Virus record (IMG/VR): IMGVR_UViG_3300034200_001185
Coordinates: 1 to 64,000 of that record
Length of the DNA: 64,000 bases
Origin: a virus
Reading direction: 5' to 3' (one strand)
The notes beneath the pieces were generated by a model. That model did no database searches, was not told where the DNA came from, and worked only from the letters and a program-made list of their open reading frames with translations. How positions within the stretch are numbered: the first letter of the stretch is position 1; each line of letters opens with the position of its first letter. The position numbers and the translations under genes are program-made. Below, in pieces: positions 25,550 to 34,359 of this stretch.

Positions 25550-26308
25550 ATGAAGTCAGTATTAACAAACGCAGATAAAGCAAAAAGAAGTTTATCATTC
25601 GGTAGTGAACAACCCGTACGCCCACACTCACTCTTTCGTGAAGTAAATGATGTACGTGATGACGTTGAAAAAGCATTTGAAAAGATCGAAGGCAAGGTAA
25701 GCTTTCCAACCTTGTTGGCCGCATCCGGCTCTGTAAGCGAAGCAGACGGTTCAACATCCTTAATCCTAAAGGGTGCGAACTTACTATCTGGAAGATCAAA
25801 GGCGTCTAAGTCCTTTGCAAGCGCTGCTGCCGTAGATTCTTTGTTGTTGACATCAATCAAGCCTGGTATTGCCCAAAATGCGATTACTTTAACAGTAGTA
25901 GCTGGTGGAGGCGCTTTAGATGTATCTGTCGCTAATACTACAGATATTACAGTTACACTTGCCAATGGCGGTAGTACCGTAAATGCAGTAGTTACCGCAA
26001 TCAACGCGGACGCAGAGGCTAAGCTTTTAGTAGCTGCATCCGCTGCTAATAACGGTGCATCTAATTTGAAGGTAGTTGCTAAGACTGCGCTTGAGGGTGG
26101 TACAGGAAACGGCTTATCTGTCACTATTTATGGTATTGACAATGGAGCTTTGATTAGTGAAGCTGGCGTTATCACTGCGTCAAGTGAAACATCTATTAGC
26201 ATCGCTAACGGATGCGGTAATGGTATCGATGAAGGTACACCAGCGCAAATTGTTCTAACAAGTCATACAGTTCAAGCTAATATTCTTAGCCTAATTGCGA
26301 CTGCTTAA
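25550..26308 (+). CDS. Beta-rich tail protein, sheath-insertion-like domain
   Basis: 252 residues with SD AAGGAG. A helical N-terminus is followed by Val/Thr/Ala-rich strands and a segment (GSTVNAVVTAINADAEAKLL) similar in pattern to an inserted domain of the sheath (EDSLVASFQAQLDAQDSN). Between sheath and tube-like genes. Could be a tail decoration or a second tube component. The fold is inferred from pattern only. Confidence 0.6.
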   Translation: MKSVLTNADKAKRSLSFGSEQPVRPHSLFREVNDVRDDVEKAFEKIEGKVSFPTLLAASGSVSEADGSTSLILKGANLLSGRSKASKSFASAAAVDSLLLTSIKPGIAQNAITLTVVAGGGALDVSVANTTDITVTLANGGSTVNAVVTAINADAEAKLLVAASAANNGASNLKVVAKTALEGGTGNGLSVTIYGIDNGALISEAGVITASSETSISIANGCGNGIDEGTPAQIVLTSHTVQANILSLIATA

Positions 26309-26320
26309 TAGGAGCATGTA

Positions 26321-27058
26321 ATGGCGATTGACTACAAACCATACGAACGGTACGTTCAACAAGGCATGGTCGATGGTCAGTTTGCGTCTGGTGCGTTTAC
26401 CATGATCGCAGCTGGTCCACCTCGTCTAGCTAATGTTCTCGGCACCGATTTCGTTGAAGGGCAAGTTGCATCAGCACTCGCTCAACCAATCGGATTAATT
26501 CAGAATATGTCTCTTAGCCATAACAAGGCTTTTAGCCGTATTTTTGAACTTGGGTCTGAACGTTCTTATCACGTAGCAGGTAGAACACAAGGAAGTATTT
26601 CGCTTAGTAGAATTTACTACCACGGACCTTCTCTCTTACGTATGCTCTACGCTTACTACTCCGATCCAGAGTTGCCTGTACTTGTACCAGCGTTTACATC
26701 ATTAAGCGCTCTTTCACAAGTGGCAAATCCAAATCCACATAACGTTAAGATACGTCCTGGTTTTAATAACTTGTATCTAAATCTTATGAGCGATTTGTTC
26801 TCGCAACCAATCGGCTTGTTAATTAAGACAGTAGATTCAAACGAAGATACAATCGGTGCAGTATATGCAGAAGCTTGTTATATTCCTAATCACTCGTTTA
26901 GCGTAGATGCAAACGGTTTAGTAGTACAAGAATCTGTAGGCGTTCAATTTGAACGTATTGTTCCCGTAAGAGTCACAGCTCTCGACTTGATTCAAAGCGC
27001 TACTGAGGGCTTACTCGGACTGGGCGCTTCTCAGCTTTCGACACCCGGAGAAGTCTAA
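26321..27058 (+). CDS. Putative tail tube protein
   Basis: 245 residues, beta-rich (IGLIQNMSLSHNKAFSRIFELGSERSYHVAGRTQ split over two strands; then GSISLSRIYYHGPSLLRMLY), ending in a strand pair typical of tube proteins (GVQFERIVPVRVTALDL). Position after the sheath is the usual one for a tube gene. No tag motif. Its stop overlaps the next start (TAATG). Confidence 0.6.
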   Translation: MAIDYKPYERYVQQGMVDGQFASGAFTMIAAGPPRLANVLGTDFVEGQVASALAQPIGLIQNMSLSHNKAFSRIFELGSERSYHVAGRTQGSISLSRIYYHGPSLLRMLYAYYSDPELPVLVPAFTSLSALSQVANPNPHNVKIRPGFNNLYLNLMSDLFSQPIGLLIKTVDSNEDTIGAVYAEACYIPNHSFSVDANGLVVQESVGVQFERIVPVRVTALDLIQSATEGLLGLGASQLSTPGEV

Positions 27059-27861
27059 TGAGAGCACTAGAAGTTACTCGTAAACTTGCACGCATTCACT
27101 ATATGAATAAAGTCGCATTTCAAGTATCTCCAATGGTAAGCGAAATGGCTAAACGCCCTGAGCTTATTGGTGGTGCCGTACTTGGCGGTCTTTATGGCGC
27201 GAAGAAGGGTAACGAAAATGCTACTGAAGATCAAAAGGGTATTGGTACAGTAGGTGGTGCGCTTTCAGGTGCAATAGGCGGTGGTATTCTTGGCGCTACC
27301 GGTGGATCTCTCGTAAGGAGTATCCACGGTGGCGACAAGGGTAATTTGTTCAAACGCATTAGCGAGAGCAGAAAAGCACTAGACGCAGAAGCACAAGCAG
27401 CAGGCGCACAAGGCGGTGCCTTTAAGAAATGGTACAAGCCTTACACATCAAGAGTAGGCGATTACGCAAACTCTACCGCACCCGGACAAACCGCATCACG
27501 CTTAGATACGCTAAAGGCGGATATGTCTAAGATTACTGACGATCGAACCCTTTCGCATGCACAACAACTAGCCAAGGTAGACGAGCTAACAAACAAGTCA
27601 AACTTAGGTAAGTATGTAGCTGCAAAGGACGAGCTAGTCGGTAATGCTTGGAAAGCTGGCGTAGGTACTATGATGTTAGGTATGCCAGCTATGCAAGCAG
27701 CAGGCGAGTTCGGTGCCGGACCAGATTCAAGTGCAGTAGCATCCGAGTTAATCACTAAGAGCCAAAACGGCAATAAACTTAGCGGACGAGAAAAGTTCCT
27801 ACTTCGAGAAAAGATAAATGAAATGAAGGCTAAACAAAACGGAGGATCCTCCGCTGTTTAG
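27058..27861 (+). CDS. Glycine-rich tagged virion protein
   Basis: 267 residues. The N-terminus has VTRKLARIHYMNKVAFQV (two K-x-A sites). A Gly-rich hydrophobic region follows (GGVLGGLYGAKKG, then GGALSGAIGGGILGATGGSL), then a helical basic region and a late hydrophobic patch (WKAGVGTMMLGMPAMQAAG). Reads like a membrane-active or ejected internal protein rather than a tape measure, being too short. Last gene of the + structural run. Confidence 0.6.
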   Translation: MRALEVTRKLARIHYMNKVAFQVSPMVSEMAKRPELIGGAVLGGLYGAKKGNENATEDQKGIGTVGGALSGAIGGGILGATGGSLVRSIHGGDKGNLFKRISESRKALDAEAQAAGAQGGAFKKWYKPYTSRVGDYANSTAPGQTASRLDTLKADMSKITDDRTLSHAQQLAKVDELTNKSNLGKYVAAKDELVGNAWKAGVGTMMLGMPAMQAAGEFGAGPDSSAVASELITKSQNGNKLSGREKFLLREKINEMKAKQNGGSSAV

Positions 27862-27866
27862 CGTAC

Positions 27867-28112
27867 TTACTTCTTCAGCCTACGTCTGTATGGCGAAGTT
27901 ACAATACACTTGGCTAGGTTTTCCGCAAACGCAAGACTGCCCATCGACCTCTTTAATTGCATCGCAGTCATTGCTCGATCCTTGCCTACGTCCCTTACTA
28001 ACGCACCCATCTCAGGCGTAAGTTGAGAATTCTCATCCGGTTTTACGTGTTCAGCATGTAAAACTGCTTTTGCTACGACCTTCATGAGTTCGCCTTGTAG
28101 TATTTTAATCAT
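27867..28112 (-). CDS. Hypothetical protein, 81 aa
   Basis: Helical, basic C-terminus (SPYRRRLKK). Starts 4 nt inside the end of the adjacent - strand gene, forming a two-gene unit convergent with the tail operon. No recognised family. Confidence 0.6.
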   Translation of the reverse strand: MIKILQGELMKVVAKAVLHAEHVKPDENSQLTPEMGALVRDVGKDRAMTAMQLKRSMGSLAFAENLAKCIVTSPYRRRLKK

Positions 28113-28369
28113 TTCGATACTCCTTTAATATCGTGTGTTGGTGTTTCCTCCCATGCGCATCCGCATTCAGAGCAATCCCATTTCGTGTTCATTTGTTCTT
28201 CAAGAGTTTGTACTGCGTATACGCTTGCACATCTTGGGCATACAATGTGTTCCCTTGTTACGAGGTACATAATCAGATGTCCTTCGTATTCCGCATCAAA
28301 GCGTTTTTTAGCGTAGTTTATCTTCTGCGCGAAGAGTAGTATTACGGGTATAAATACAATCAAGTGCAT
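28109..28369 (-). CDS. Membrane-anchored zinc-ribbon protein
   Basis: 86 residues: an N-terminal hydrophobic helix (about residues 2-15), then CPRCASVYAV and CSECGCAWEE, a two-CxxC zinc ribbon. Has its own SD (AAAGGAACG) and a GTGATAA promoter about 25-40 nt upstream. Small early protein; function unknown. Confidence 0.7.
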   Translation of the reverse strand: MHLIVFIPVILLFAQKINYAKKRFDAEYEGHLIMYLVTREHIVCPRCASVYAVQTLEEQMNTKWDCSECGCAWEETPTHDIKGVSK

Positions 28370-28391
28370 AATCGTTCCTTTTTTGTTGTGC

Positions 28392-28411
28392 GATTGTATA
28401 TCGTTATCACA
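28392..28411 (-). promoter_or_regulatory. Early-type promoter (GTGATAA motif)
   Basis: On the - strand the sequence reads TGTGATAACGATATACAATC, an extended -10 (TGnGATAAc) followed by TATA. The same motif precedes most - strand genes between 34 and 58 kb. Confidence 0.5.
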
Positions 28412-28489
28412 TGATTTAGATCAGAATTACACGCTTGCAAACTGTTATTGTATTTGTTAAAGTAACCCATTCTTTAAAGGAGAATACGA

Positions 28490-29758
28490 ATGTTTCCATT
28501 TTCAATCATCGAATTTATAAAGATCGCAGATCACGCAGACGATCGTTTAAGAGAACGGACATCATTACCGGGTGATGTTCTTAATGTACTTAGAAAGCGT
28601 GCTAAAGGCGTTGATATGCCACAAGGTACACACCACGTTGTGCTACCAGACGGATCATATGCTGTAATGAAGGATGTAGGCCGTAAACAACCAAGACACG
28701 TTGTAGCTACAGTACTTGGAAGAGACATGAGTCCGCCTGGAGAAGACATTACGCATTTAGTAATCGGTGGTAAGATAAACGAGAGAGCGCATGGAGAAGA
28801 AGGCTTTGGAAGAAATCAACGACACCAAGCAAGCTCACATTACCGACAGTTTCCAAACGGCTTTGAATCATCATCATCGTTCTCTCAAGTAAAGGTGGCA
28901 TCGCCAAATACGTATGCAGGTAATAAGCTTGCAACGCTTTTATACCCCAAGCAATCTGTTCGTAATCATATTGATCGAATGAACGGAGAGCTTGAGATAC
29001 TTCATATTAACATCGAAGATATCCCAATGTTACCTCCCGCAGAGAATACGGATCCAAGCGTACAAAGAGAATTCGATGATATGATGCAAGTAATGTCAGA
29101 CAAGCCATTGTCAGACGCAATGGTTAAGAAGGCGGATGATGACACATTCGGTATATATGTAGATCTATGCAACTCGCTTGATCTCGATCCGATGTATGAT
29201 AATGCAAGTATTATTGCGGAAGATCTTAGTAAGATTGGATTAATCGTTAAGTATACATTCTTACGACCAAGGCCTGAAATGCTTGCACCATTCTTCGGTA
29301 AGAAGATTACACCACTCGATACAGATACTGCGGATAATCCTTCTTACCCAAGCGGACATGCGCTTGTTGGATACGGGCTTGCTAAGTTTTATTCCGAGTT
29401 ATATCCACAATACGTAGATCAATTCTATTCCGCTGCTGATGCAATCGCAGTAAGTCGTATTCAAGCTGGATTACATTTACCTAGCGATACGGCTTACTCA
29501 AAATTACTCGCAGACTTCTTACTTGGACCAGATACACGTACACCAAAAGTACAACAGAAGAAAGTCGTAGTAGAACCGGTAAAAGTAATGGAAGAAAAGG
29601 TAAAGCCAAAAGAGCAACCGATTGATATTAACGAACTCATGACATACGACTTAGAGCCGGCTAAAAAGGTCGAAGATGATCTAGAAACAAAAACTGCGTC
29701 AGCAAAACCAATCCGTGTTAAAATGTTTAATAACTTAGACAAATTAGTACGGAGGTAA
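28490..29758 (+). CDS. PAP2-family phosphatase fused to N-terminal HADDR-type domain
   Basis: 422 residues in tagged modules. The N-terminal FIKIAD tag leads into a small domain (HADDRLRERT, THHVVLPDGSYAVMKDVG, RHVVATVLG; residues 14-95). The VKVAS junction (134-138) follows. Then a PAP2 acid phosphatase with all three signatures: K254-x6-R261-P262, PSGH (287-290) and SR-x5-H-x3-D (322-333). TKTAS (400-404) precedes a basic C-terminal peptide. PAP2 enzymes dephosphorylate lipids or nucleotides. Beside ThyX and dCMP deaminase, a nucleotide substrate is possible; lipid modification after entry is the alternative. SD AAAGGAG. Confidence 0.8.
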   Translation: MFPFSIIEFIKIADHADDRLRERTSLPGDVLNVLRKRAKGVDMPQGTHHVVLPDGSYAVMKDVGRKQPRHVVATVLGRDMSPPGEDITHLVIGGKINERAHGEEGFGRNQRHQASSHYRQFPNGFESSSSFSQVKVASPNTYAGNKLATLLYPKQSVRNHIDRMNGELEILHINIEDIPMLPPAENTDPSVQREFDDMMQVMSDKPLSDAMVKKADDDTFGIYVDLCNSLDLDPMYDNASIIAEDLSKIGLIVKYTFLRPRPEMLAPFFGKKITPLDTDTADNPSYPSGHALVGYGLAKFYSELYPQYVDQFYSAADAIAVSRIQAGLHLPSDTAYSKLLADFLLGPDTRTPKVQQKKVVVEPVKVMEEKVKPKEQPIDINELMTYDLEPAKKVEDDLETKTASAKPIRVKMFNNLDKLVRR

Positions 29759-29760
29759 TC

Positions 29761-30159
29761 ATGGACGGAAAGAAATTAGTAGCAATCGCAGCTGGTATAG
29801 GCGTAAGCGCATTAGCACTAAAGAAGTATCTCGATTATAAAAAACAACGAGAGATGGAGCATTCTTTAAAACGTAAGATGGTCGTAAATAAAGAAGAAGA
29901 GAAACGAATGCTAAAGACTATGCCTATTAAGAAGGTAAAGTCATCGATGATACACGGCATAGCGGAAGTTAACTCGGATCTACTCGTTCAGTTTAATGAT
30001 GGTCATCGTTATAAGTTTTACAACGTTCCAGAACACGTTAAGAAACAATTGATGACTGCGGGATCACATGGAAAATTCTTTGCGCAAAATATAAAAGACA
30101 AGTACAAGTACGAAAAAGTAGCTGAGCTACAACGAGCCCTATCTGAAAGGACACACTAG
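29761..30159 (+). CDS. Membrane-anchored KTSC-domain protein
   Basis: 132 residues. An N-terminal Gly/Ala hydrophobic helix (LVAIAAGIGVSALALKKYL) is followed by a basic linker. The KTSC domain fills residues 60-125: KVKSSMIHGIAEV, LLVQFNDGHRYKFYNVPEHV, HGKFFAQNIKDKYKYEKV. KTSC domains are often found with RNA/nucleic-acid processing proteins; the exact role is unknown. Coupled closely to the phosphatase and thyX. Confidence 0.75.
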   Translation: MDGKKLVAIAAGIGVSALALKKYLDYKKQREMEHSLKRKMVVNKEEEKRMLKTMPIKKVKSSMIHGIAEVNSDLLVQFNDGHRYKFYNVPEHVKKQLMTAGSHGKFFAQNIKDKYKYEKVAELQRALSERTH

Positions 30160-30160
30160 A

Positions 30161-30970
30161 ATGACTTGGTTATTCAAGCAATTAATTCGAGAACAATTAG
30201 GCGAAATGAATATCGATACTACTCACGAAATTCTATACCAAACACCTAAAACAAGCGAGCCAGAGATTGTTGTTGAAAACATCGGTAAGCCATCTTCATC
30301 GTTCATTTATGTATACGGCGATGGTATAGGCGGAGTAGAATATATCGATTCACTTGGAAATGACAGACGAGTAGCAGAGGCAGCAAGAGCGTCATTCGGC
30401 AAGGCAGTATACGAAACAGAGCTTAGAGATAAGGATAAGCGTTTAATTCGTAGACTTAAATCAGACGGACATACATCACCCTTTGAACAAATCGAATTAG
30501 TCGTAAAGATTGTAGCACCTATATTCGTAGCACGTCACTTTCTAAGACACAGAACATTCTCCGTAAACGAGATCAGCCGTAGATTTACAAGCGAGAACAT
30601 GCAGTTCTACTACCCAACCGAGTTTTACACACAAGCCGAAAAGAACTTGCAATGTAGTACTGACGTAGTTGTACCAAATAGCGAAGAGCTCGTTAAACTA
30701 GGCGCAAATTCTACAAATCAATCAATCGAGTGTTATCATAAATTGATTGACAGCGGAGTTAGTAGAGAAGACGCTCGTATGTTCTTACCGCAAAACCTTT
30801 ACACATCTTGGTGGATGAAAGGTAACGGACATAATTGGATTAGCATGTTATATAAGCGTTCTCATCCAGGCGCACAACATCAAACAAGACAAATTGCAGA
30901 TGGTATTAAACAAATATTTATCTCTCGTTTTCCATTTATCGGAGAGCTAGCGTTTCCAAATGAAGAGTAA
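30161..30970 (+). CDS. thyX: Flavin-dependent thymidylate synthase ThyX
   Basis: 269 residues. Makes dTMP from dUMP using FAD, NADPH and methylene-tetrahydrofolate. The ThyX signature RHR-x7-S is intact (R129 to S139, RHRTFSVNEIS), as is the GHTSPFEQ segment (103-110). An N-terminal extension of about 55 residues precedes the usual start of the fold. It overlaps the dCMP deaminase gene by 11 nt, so the two steps dCMP to dUMP to dTMP are encoded together. Confidence 0.93.
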   Translation: MTWLFKQLIREQLGEMNIDTTHEILYQTPKTSEPEIVVENIGKPSSSFIYVYGDGIGGVEYIDSLGNDRRVAEAARASFGKAVYETELRDKDKRLIRRLKSDGHTSPFEQIELVVKIVAPIFVARHFLRHRTFSVNEISRRFTSENMQFYYPTEFYTQAEKNLQCSTDVVVPNSEELVKLGANSTNQSIECYHKLIDSGVSREDARMFLPQNLYTSWWMKGNGHNWISMLYKRSHPGAQHQTRQIADGIKQIFISRFPFIGELAFPNEE

Positions 30971-31406
30971 ACTTATTGAAGCTCGTGTTAAACAATCCGA
31001 AATACTCGCAAGTTGTTCTAACTGCCCACGCGGTAAATTCGGTGCGTTAGTTTATGACACAAATACGAATGTCTTACTTGTTGATGGTTATAACGGCGCA
31101 CCTAGGGGTGCTGGTAAGCTATGCGGCGGGGATGTATGCGTAAGAAACGAGCTAAAAATACCATCAGGTGAACGCACTGAGATTGGATGCCATCACGCTG
31201 AGATGAACGCAATTTGTAACGCAGCTAGGCACGGCATTAAACTAGACGGAGCTACGATGATAGTTAACGGAGAGCCTTGTTTAATGTGCGCTAAGATGAT
31301 ACATCATGCTGGTATAAAACGCGTTTTGTTTAAAAAGGGTGGATATACTACGAATATTGGTATATCTTATTTAAATGATAATAACGTTAAAACAGAGTCA
31401 AACTAA
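30960..31406 (+). CDS. dCMP deaminase
   Basis: 148 residues. Zinc-dependent deamination of dCMP to dUMP, the ThyX substrate. Zinc/catalytic motifs are intact: H79-A80-E81 (HHAEMNAI) and P106-C107-x2-C110 (PCLMC). Additional Cys (SNCPRG, GGDVC) match the structural zinc region of phage dCMP deaminases. Starts inside thyX. Confidence 0.92.
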   Translation: MKSKLIEARVKQSEILASCSNCPRGKFGALVYDTNTNVLLVDGYNGAPRGAGKLCGGDVCVRNELKIPSGERTEIGCHHAEMNAICNAARHGIKLDGATMIVNGEPCLMCAKMIHHAGIKRVLFKKGGYTTNIGISYLNDNNVKTESN

Positions 31407-31419
31407 TACGGAGAGTTAC

Positions 31420-32382
31420 ATGTCTATTTACGATCAATATATTTATGAATTAATGTACGGAGGACTTGAGAAAGTCGCTATGAGCGCGGAAGATCTGTAC
31501 TCCATATACAAAACCAAAGGTCCAAAAGGCGTTGCCGATATTATTAACAAGAAAAAAGGTCAGATTAATGGCCAGTCCGTCTCTAAATTACTTACGGCGT
31601 TCAACATTCCGGAAGCAGAAGTACAAAACATTGTAACTGCAATTCCTGCTAAGTTGTATAAAGGTTTGACAGTTAATAGTAGCGGACACAGGTTACCGAC
31701 TACTGTAAACGCAAACTCTGCGGTAGCCACACATTTACCAGTTGCCGAATCTAAGCCTGTCAGCGCAATTAGAGACACTTCTTCTGCAAGAGCCGCAGCT
31801 TCTCAAGCAATATCTGACGCTACGGGTGCATCCGGCCCATCTTCTGTTAGTAGATCTATTAATACTAGCGCTCCTCTAAGCTACAGTGTCAATACGCCTA
31901 AAGGTGCTGTATCGGTAAGTCCAAAACCTAAGCAGCAAACAGTCGTAAAACCAAAACCTGCTAAACCCGTAGAATCCAAGAAAATACGTGCTAAGAAAAA
32001 AAGAGCAGTAAAGCAACTACCTCAAGCACGTAGAGTAATTACTGAAGGTACAAGAGTTCCAGAACCGTTGGCAGGGGTACCCGTAGCCGATCCCATCGTA
32101 GTTAAAAAACCAGAGATGCTAGTAAGCGAACCTCCTAAACCAGTTATAGGATATGGCGCTGCTCCAAGCGCTGCTCCAAGCGCTGCTCCAAGCGCTGCTC
32201 CAAGCGCTGCTCCAATCGAGCCTGTTATCGGTAGTGGCGGTGGCGGTGGGCATCCTTCTCCGTCACCAAAGTCGGTTGTACCTAAGTCGAATAGAAATAA
32301 ATATCTACTCGCAGCGGGTCTTGCCGGCTTAGCCGGTGCTGGCGCCTATGCGTACAGCAGAAGAAATAAGGATAGAGATTAA
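31420..32382 (+). CDS. Tagged, tail-anchored protein with AAPS repeat stalk
   Basis: 320 residues from the ATG at 31420 (SD GGAG). N-terminal tag YELMYGGLEKVAMSAEDLY, a small helical domain (to ~90), a basic Lys/Pro-rich region, an AAPS tandem repeat, a Gly run, and a C-terminal glycine-zipper membrane helix with basic tail (KYLLAAGLAGLAGAGAYAYS, RRNK). The same plan recurs in at least eight proteins of this window. No catalytic motif. Likely a packaged or membrane-inserted protein; inference. Confidence 0.75.
   Translation: MSIYDQYIYELMYGGLEKVAMSAEDLYSIYKTKGPKGVADIINKKKGQINGQSVSKLLTAFNIPEAEVQNIVTAIPAKLYKGLTVNSSGHRLPTTVNANSAVATHLPVAESKPVSAIRDTSSARAAASQAISDATGASGPSSVSRSINTSAPLSYSVNTPKGAVSVSPKPKQQTVVKPKPAKPVESKKIRAKKKRAVKQLPQARRVITEGTRVPEPLAGVPVADPIVVKKPEMLVSEPPKPVIGYGAAPSAAPSAAPSAAPSAAPIEPVIGSGGGGGHPSPSPKSVVPKSNRNKYLLAAGLAGLAGAGAYAYSRRNKDRD
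32158..32214 (+). repeat. 12-bp tandem repeat (AAPS)
   Basis: GCTGCTCCAAGC repeated four times plus a partial fifth copy, encoding AAPS units in the stalk of the surrounding protein. The copies are identical, a sign of recent slippage. Confidence 0.9.
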
Positions 32383-32384
32383 AA

Positions 32385-33071
32385 ATGTTTAGAGCAAGTC
32401 GTTATAGATCCTCGTACTTAGAGAAATTAGCGGCAGCTGTAAACGTAATGAAGTTAAGAGCTGCGTTAGAGTCCGGAAAAGTTAATATAGACAAACTAGA
32501 AAACGTACTAAACTCAGCTAAGGTTAAAAAATTAACCGGTAGTCACCTAGAAGACGCGATATCTGGTTTAGGAGAAGGTGCTAAAAGTAGACTAGGTTAC
32601 GAAATAAACCCGGATATACATAAAGTATCAGACACGCATTACGGTAAAGCGCTTTCAGGTTTTACACGTAAGACAGAGGCTCAAATTCAAGAAGAGTACG
32701 AAAGGGCTAGAATGGCGGGATTCAAGCCTACTCACAGTGATGCTCGTATGTCTAGCGCTGAGTCAGCCTCCGATGTGACAGCAGCCAAAGAAAAGGCTAA
32801 AGAAATTATAAACGAGGCTAAACCGTCCTCCACCGGATTTACCGAGGAGGAGAGAAAAGCCTTTCTAGCAAATAGAGATACAGGCTCTAGTGGTGGTGGA
32901 GGCGGTGGTGGAGGCGGTGGTGGAGGCGGTGGTCCTAGCTCAGCCGAATCTGCTAAAGACGTTATATCTGAGTCGAAATTTAATTATAAACCTTATGCGA
33001 TAGGTGCAGGTGTTGTAGGCGCGGGTGGTTTAGGAGCTTACCTTTACAACAAGAAAGACAAAAAGCGTTAA
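32385..33071 (+). CDS. Tagged, tail-anchored protein with glycine linker
   Basis: 228 residues. N-terminal SSYLEKLAAAV tag, a helical domain, two related Ala/Glu segments (SSAESASDVTAAKEKAKEI; SSAESAKDVISESK) around a run of about 14 glycines, and a C-terminal Gly-rich helix ending AYLYNKKDKKR. Starts 3 nt after the preceding, similarly built gene. Its TAA shares TTAA with the stop of the convergent - strand gene. Confidence 0.75.
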   Translation: MFRASRYRSSYLEKLAAAVNVMKLRAALESGKVNIDKLENVLNSAKVKKLTGSHLEDAISGLGEGAKSRLGYEINPDIHKVSDTHYGKALSGFTRKTEAQIQEEYERARMAGFKPTHSDARMSSAESASDVTAAKEKAKEIINEAKPSSTGFTEEERKAFLANRDTGSSGGGGGGGGGGGGGGPSSAESAKDVISESKFNYKPYAIGAGVVGAGGLGAYLYNKKDKKR

Positions 33072-33280
33072 TCTTTCTTTCTAGTGTTATAGTACACAGC
33101 GTTAACCCAATGATCTCTATCGGGTTTGATTTGCTTGGATCCTACTGGATAAATACCTAATTCCATAAGTTCTTGATCTCGAACAGTAAGTACGCGCATT
33201 GATTGAGCGTGTCTAACGGTTCTGTACATTCCAGAGTTTGCACTCTTACGTGGATTATAGTTTTTAAATGTTCTAGACAT
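33068..33280 (-). CDS. Small basic hypothetical protein
   Basis: 70 residues, basic (KNYNPRKSANSG; NTRKKD). Start overlaps the upstream stop (TAATG). Last gene of a four-gene - strand unit (33.1-34.7 kb). Function unknown. Confidence 0.65.
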   Translation of the reverse strand: MSRTFKNYNPRKSANSGMYRTVRHAQSMRVLTVRDQELMELGIYPVGSKQIKPDRDHWVNAVYYNTRKKD

Positions 33281-33746
33281 TATTCATCCATTCCGGACTA
33301 TTTCTTTTCGTCCATTTGGCAAATTTAATTTTCTCGTACCGATAGTAATTTCGATACGCAAGGATTGAGTCACCTTCAACTTTACAGTATAAAGGCATTG
33401 CTTGTGCCGGACTTGTAAAACCGATTTTAGGCCTTACGATATCCGGCAACATCATGTAAGCAGTTGATGATAGATGTACTCTTCCATACCTAAATTCATA
33501 TTCGTATATCAGGCTAAAGGTTAAATCTCGTAGATACTTTTCGTTTTCATACGACTGCCTCGCCCAAATTGTACAAGGGTGATTTGTAAATCCAGGCGAA
33601 ACATATTTAATCTTATCAATACGTCTGTCTAAGTATAAATTCGTATAGAGCATTTGAAGGCTCTCAAGTATCATCTTGACTACGTGTTTGTCGCAGTGAT
33701 ATTGCGCACATACGACTGGATCGTGATCAAGATAGAATATGTTCAT
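33273..33746 (-). CDS. Conserved phage protein of the NIFYLD-DP/HCDKHVVKM type
   Basis: 157 residues. The N-terminus MNIFYLDHDPVVCAQYHCDK and the following HVVKMILESLQML are a signature I recognise from conserved hypothetical proteins of many phages, which also share NHPC-x-IWAR and EYEFRYG. Conserved His/Cys/Asp suggest a metal or nucleic-acid enzyme, but no activity can be assigned. Confidence 0.7.
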   Translation of the reverse strand: MNIFYLDHDPVVCAQYHCDKHVVKMILESLQMLYTNLYLDRRIDKIKYVSPGFTNHPCTIWARQSYENEKYLRDLTFSLIYEYEFRYGRVHLSSTAYMMLPDIVRPKIGFTSPAQAMPLYCKVEGDSILAYRNYYRYEKIKFAKWTKRNSPEWMNNV

Positions 33747-34346
33747 TCATTCTTCGTTTCTATCGAATACAATGTTAGCGAGTTGACTACCTGACTCGTA
33801 CAAATCTCTTTTCAAAGAGCTGTCGTTGTACCCAAGTTGGTTTAGGTAACATAGACAGAGATCGATCAATGTTGTACGAGATCTACGCATGATCTCCGTG
33901 CTTGTGCATAGTTCCGTGAATGCTTCATCAACATCGTTTAAGCCGTTTTCGATGTTGAATTTGATTCCCTTACCGATTAACGAACTCGCAATCAGCACGG
34001 GTTTCTTTGCGAATACGCGGAAGGGGTGATCATCGAAGTCCCAGGGTCCTGTTAAGAACAAGTGAATTGCATCGATGAACATCGCTTTCATCGCTTCCTT
34101 ATCGGAAGGATAGGTGGTTGTATCACTTGACACGGCGCATGCTCCGTTGTTGTGATCGATTACTGTGTAGCCTTCCTTGAGATTTACGCCTTCGCTTGAT
34201 CTTCCGGCGATGATTGTGTTTTCCTTCAAGTAAGTAACGATTGCATTTACTTCAGCTTGGCTTAGGCTTACACTTGTTAGCGCATCTGTTGCACGCTTTT
34301 GACTACCGAAGTAGACGCTCCATTCAGTTTTAACATCGAATTTCAT
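33747..34346 (-). CDS. Hypothetical protein, 199 aa
   Basis: Strong SD (AGGAG). Begins MKFDVKTEW, similar to the start of another early protein (MEFDVKFDVKT, 51254-51778), though the rest does not obviously match. Mixed alpha/beta. Middle gene of the 33.1-34.7 kb - strand unit. Function unknown. Confidence 0.7.
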   Translation of the reverse strand: MKFDVKTEWSVYFGSQKRATDALTSVSLSQAEVNAIVTYLKENTIIAGRSSEGVNLKEGYTVIDHNNGACAVSSDTTTYPSDKEAMKAMFIDAIHLFLTGPWDFDDHPFRVFAKKPVLIASSLIGKGIKFNIENGLNDVDEAFTELCTSTEIMRRSRTTLIDLCLCYLNQLGYNDSSLKRDLYESGSQLANIVFDRNEE

Positions 34347-34359
34347 TTTGTTTGTTCTC

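Noticed and set aside
27058-27861. Tape measure protein
   Set aside because: Far too short for a sheath-bearing tail of this size and dominated by Gly-rich segments.
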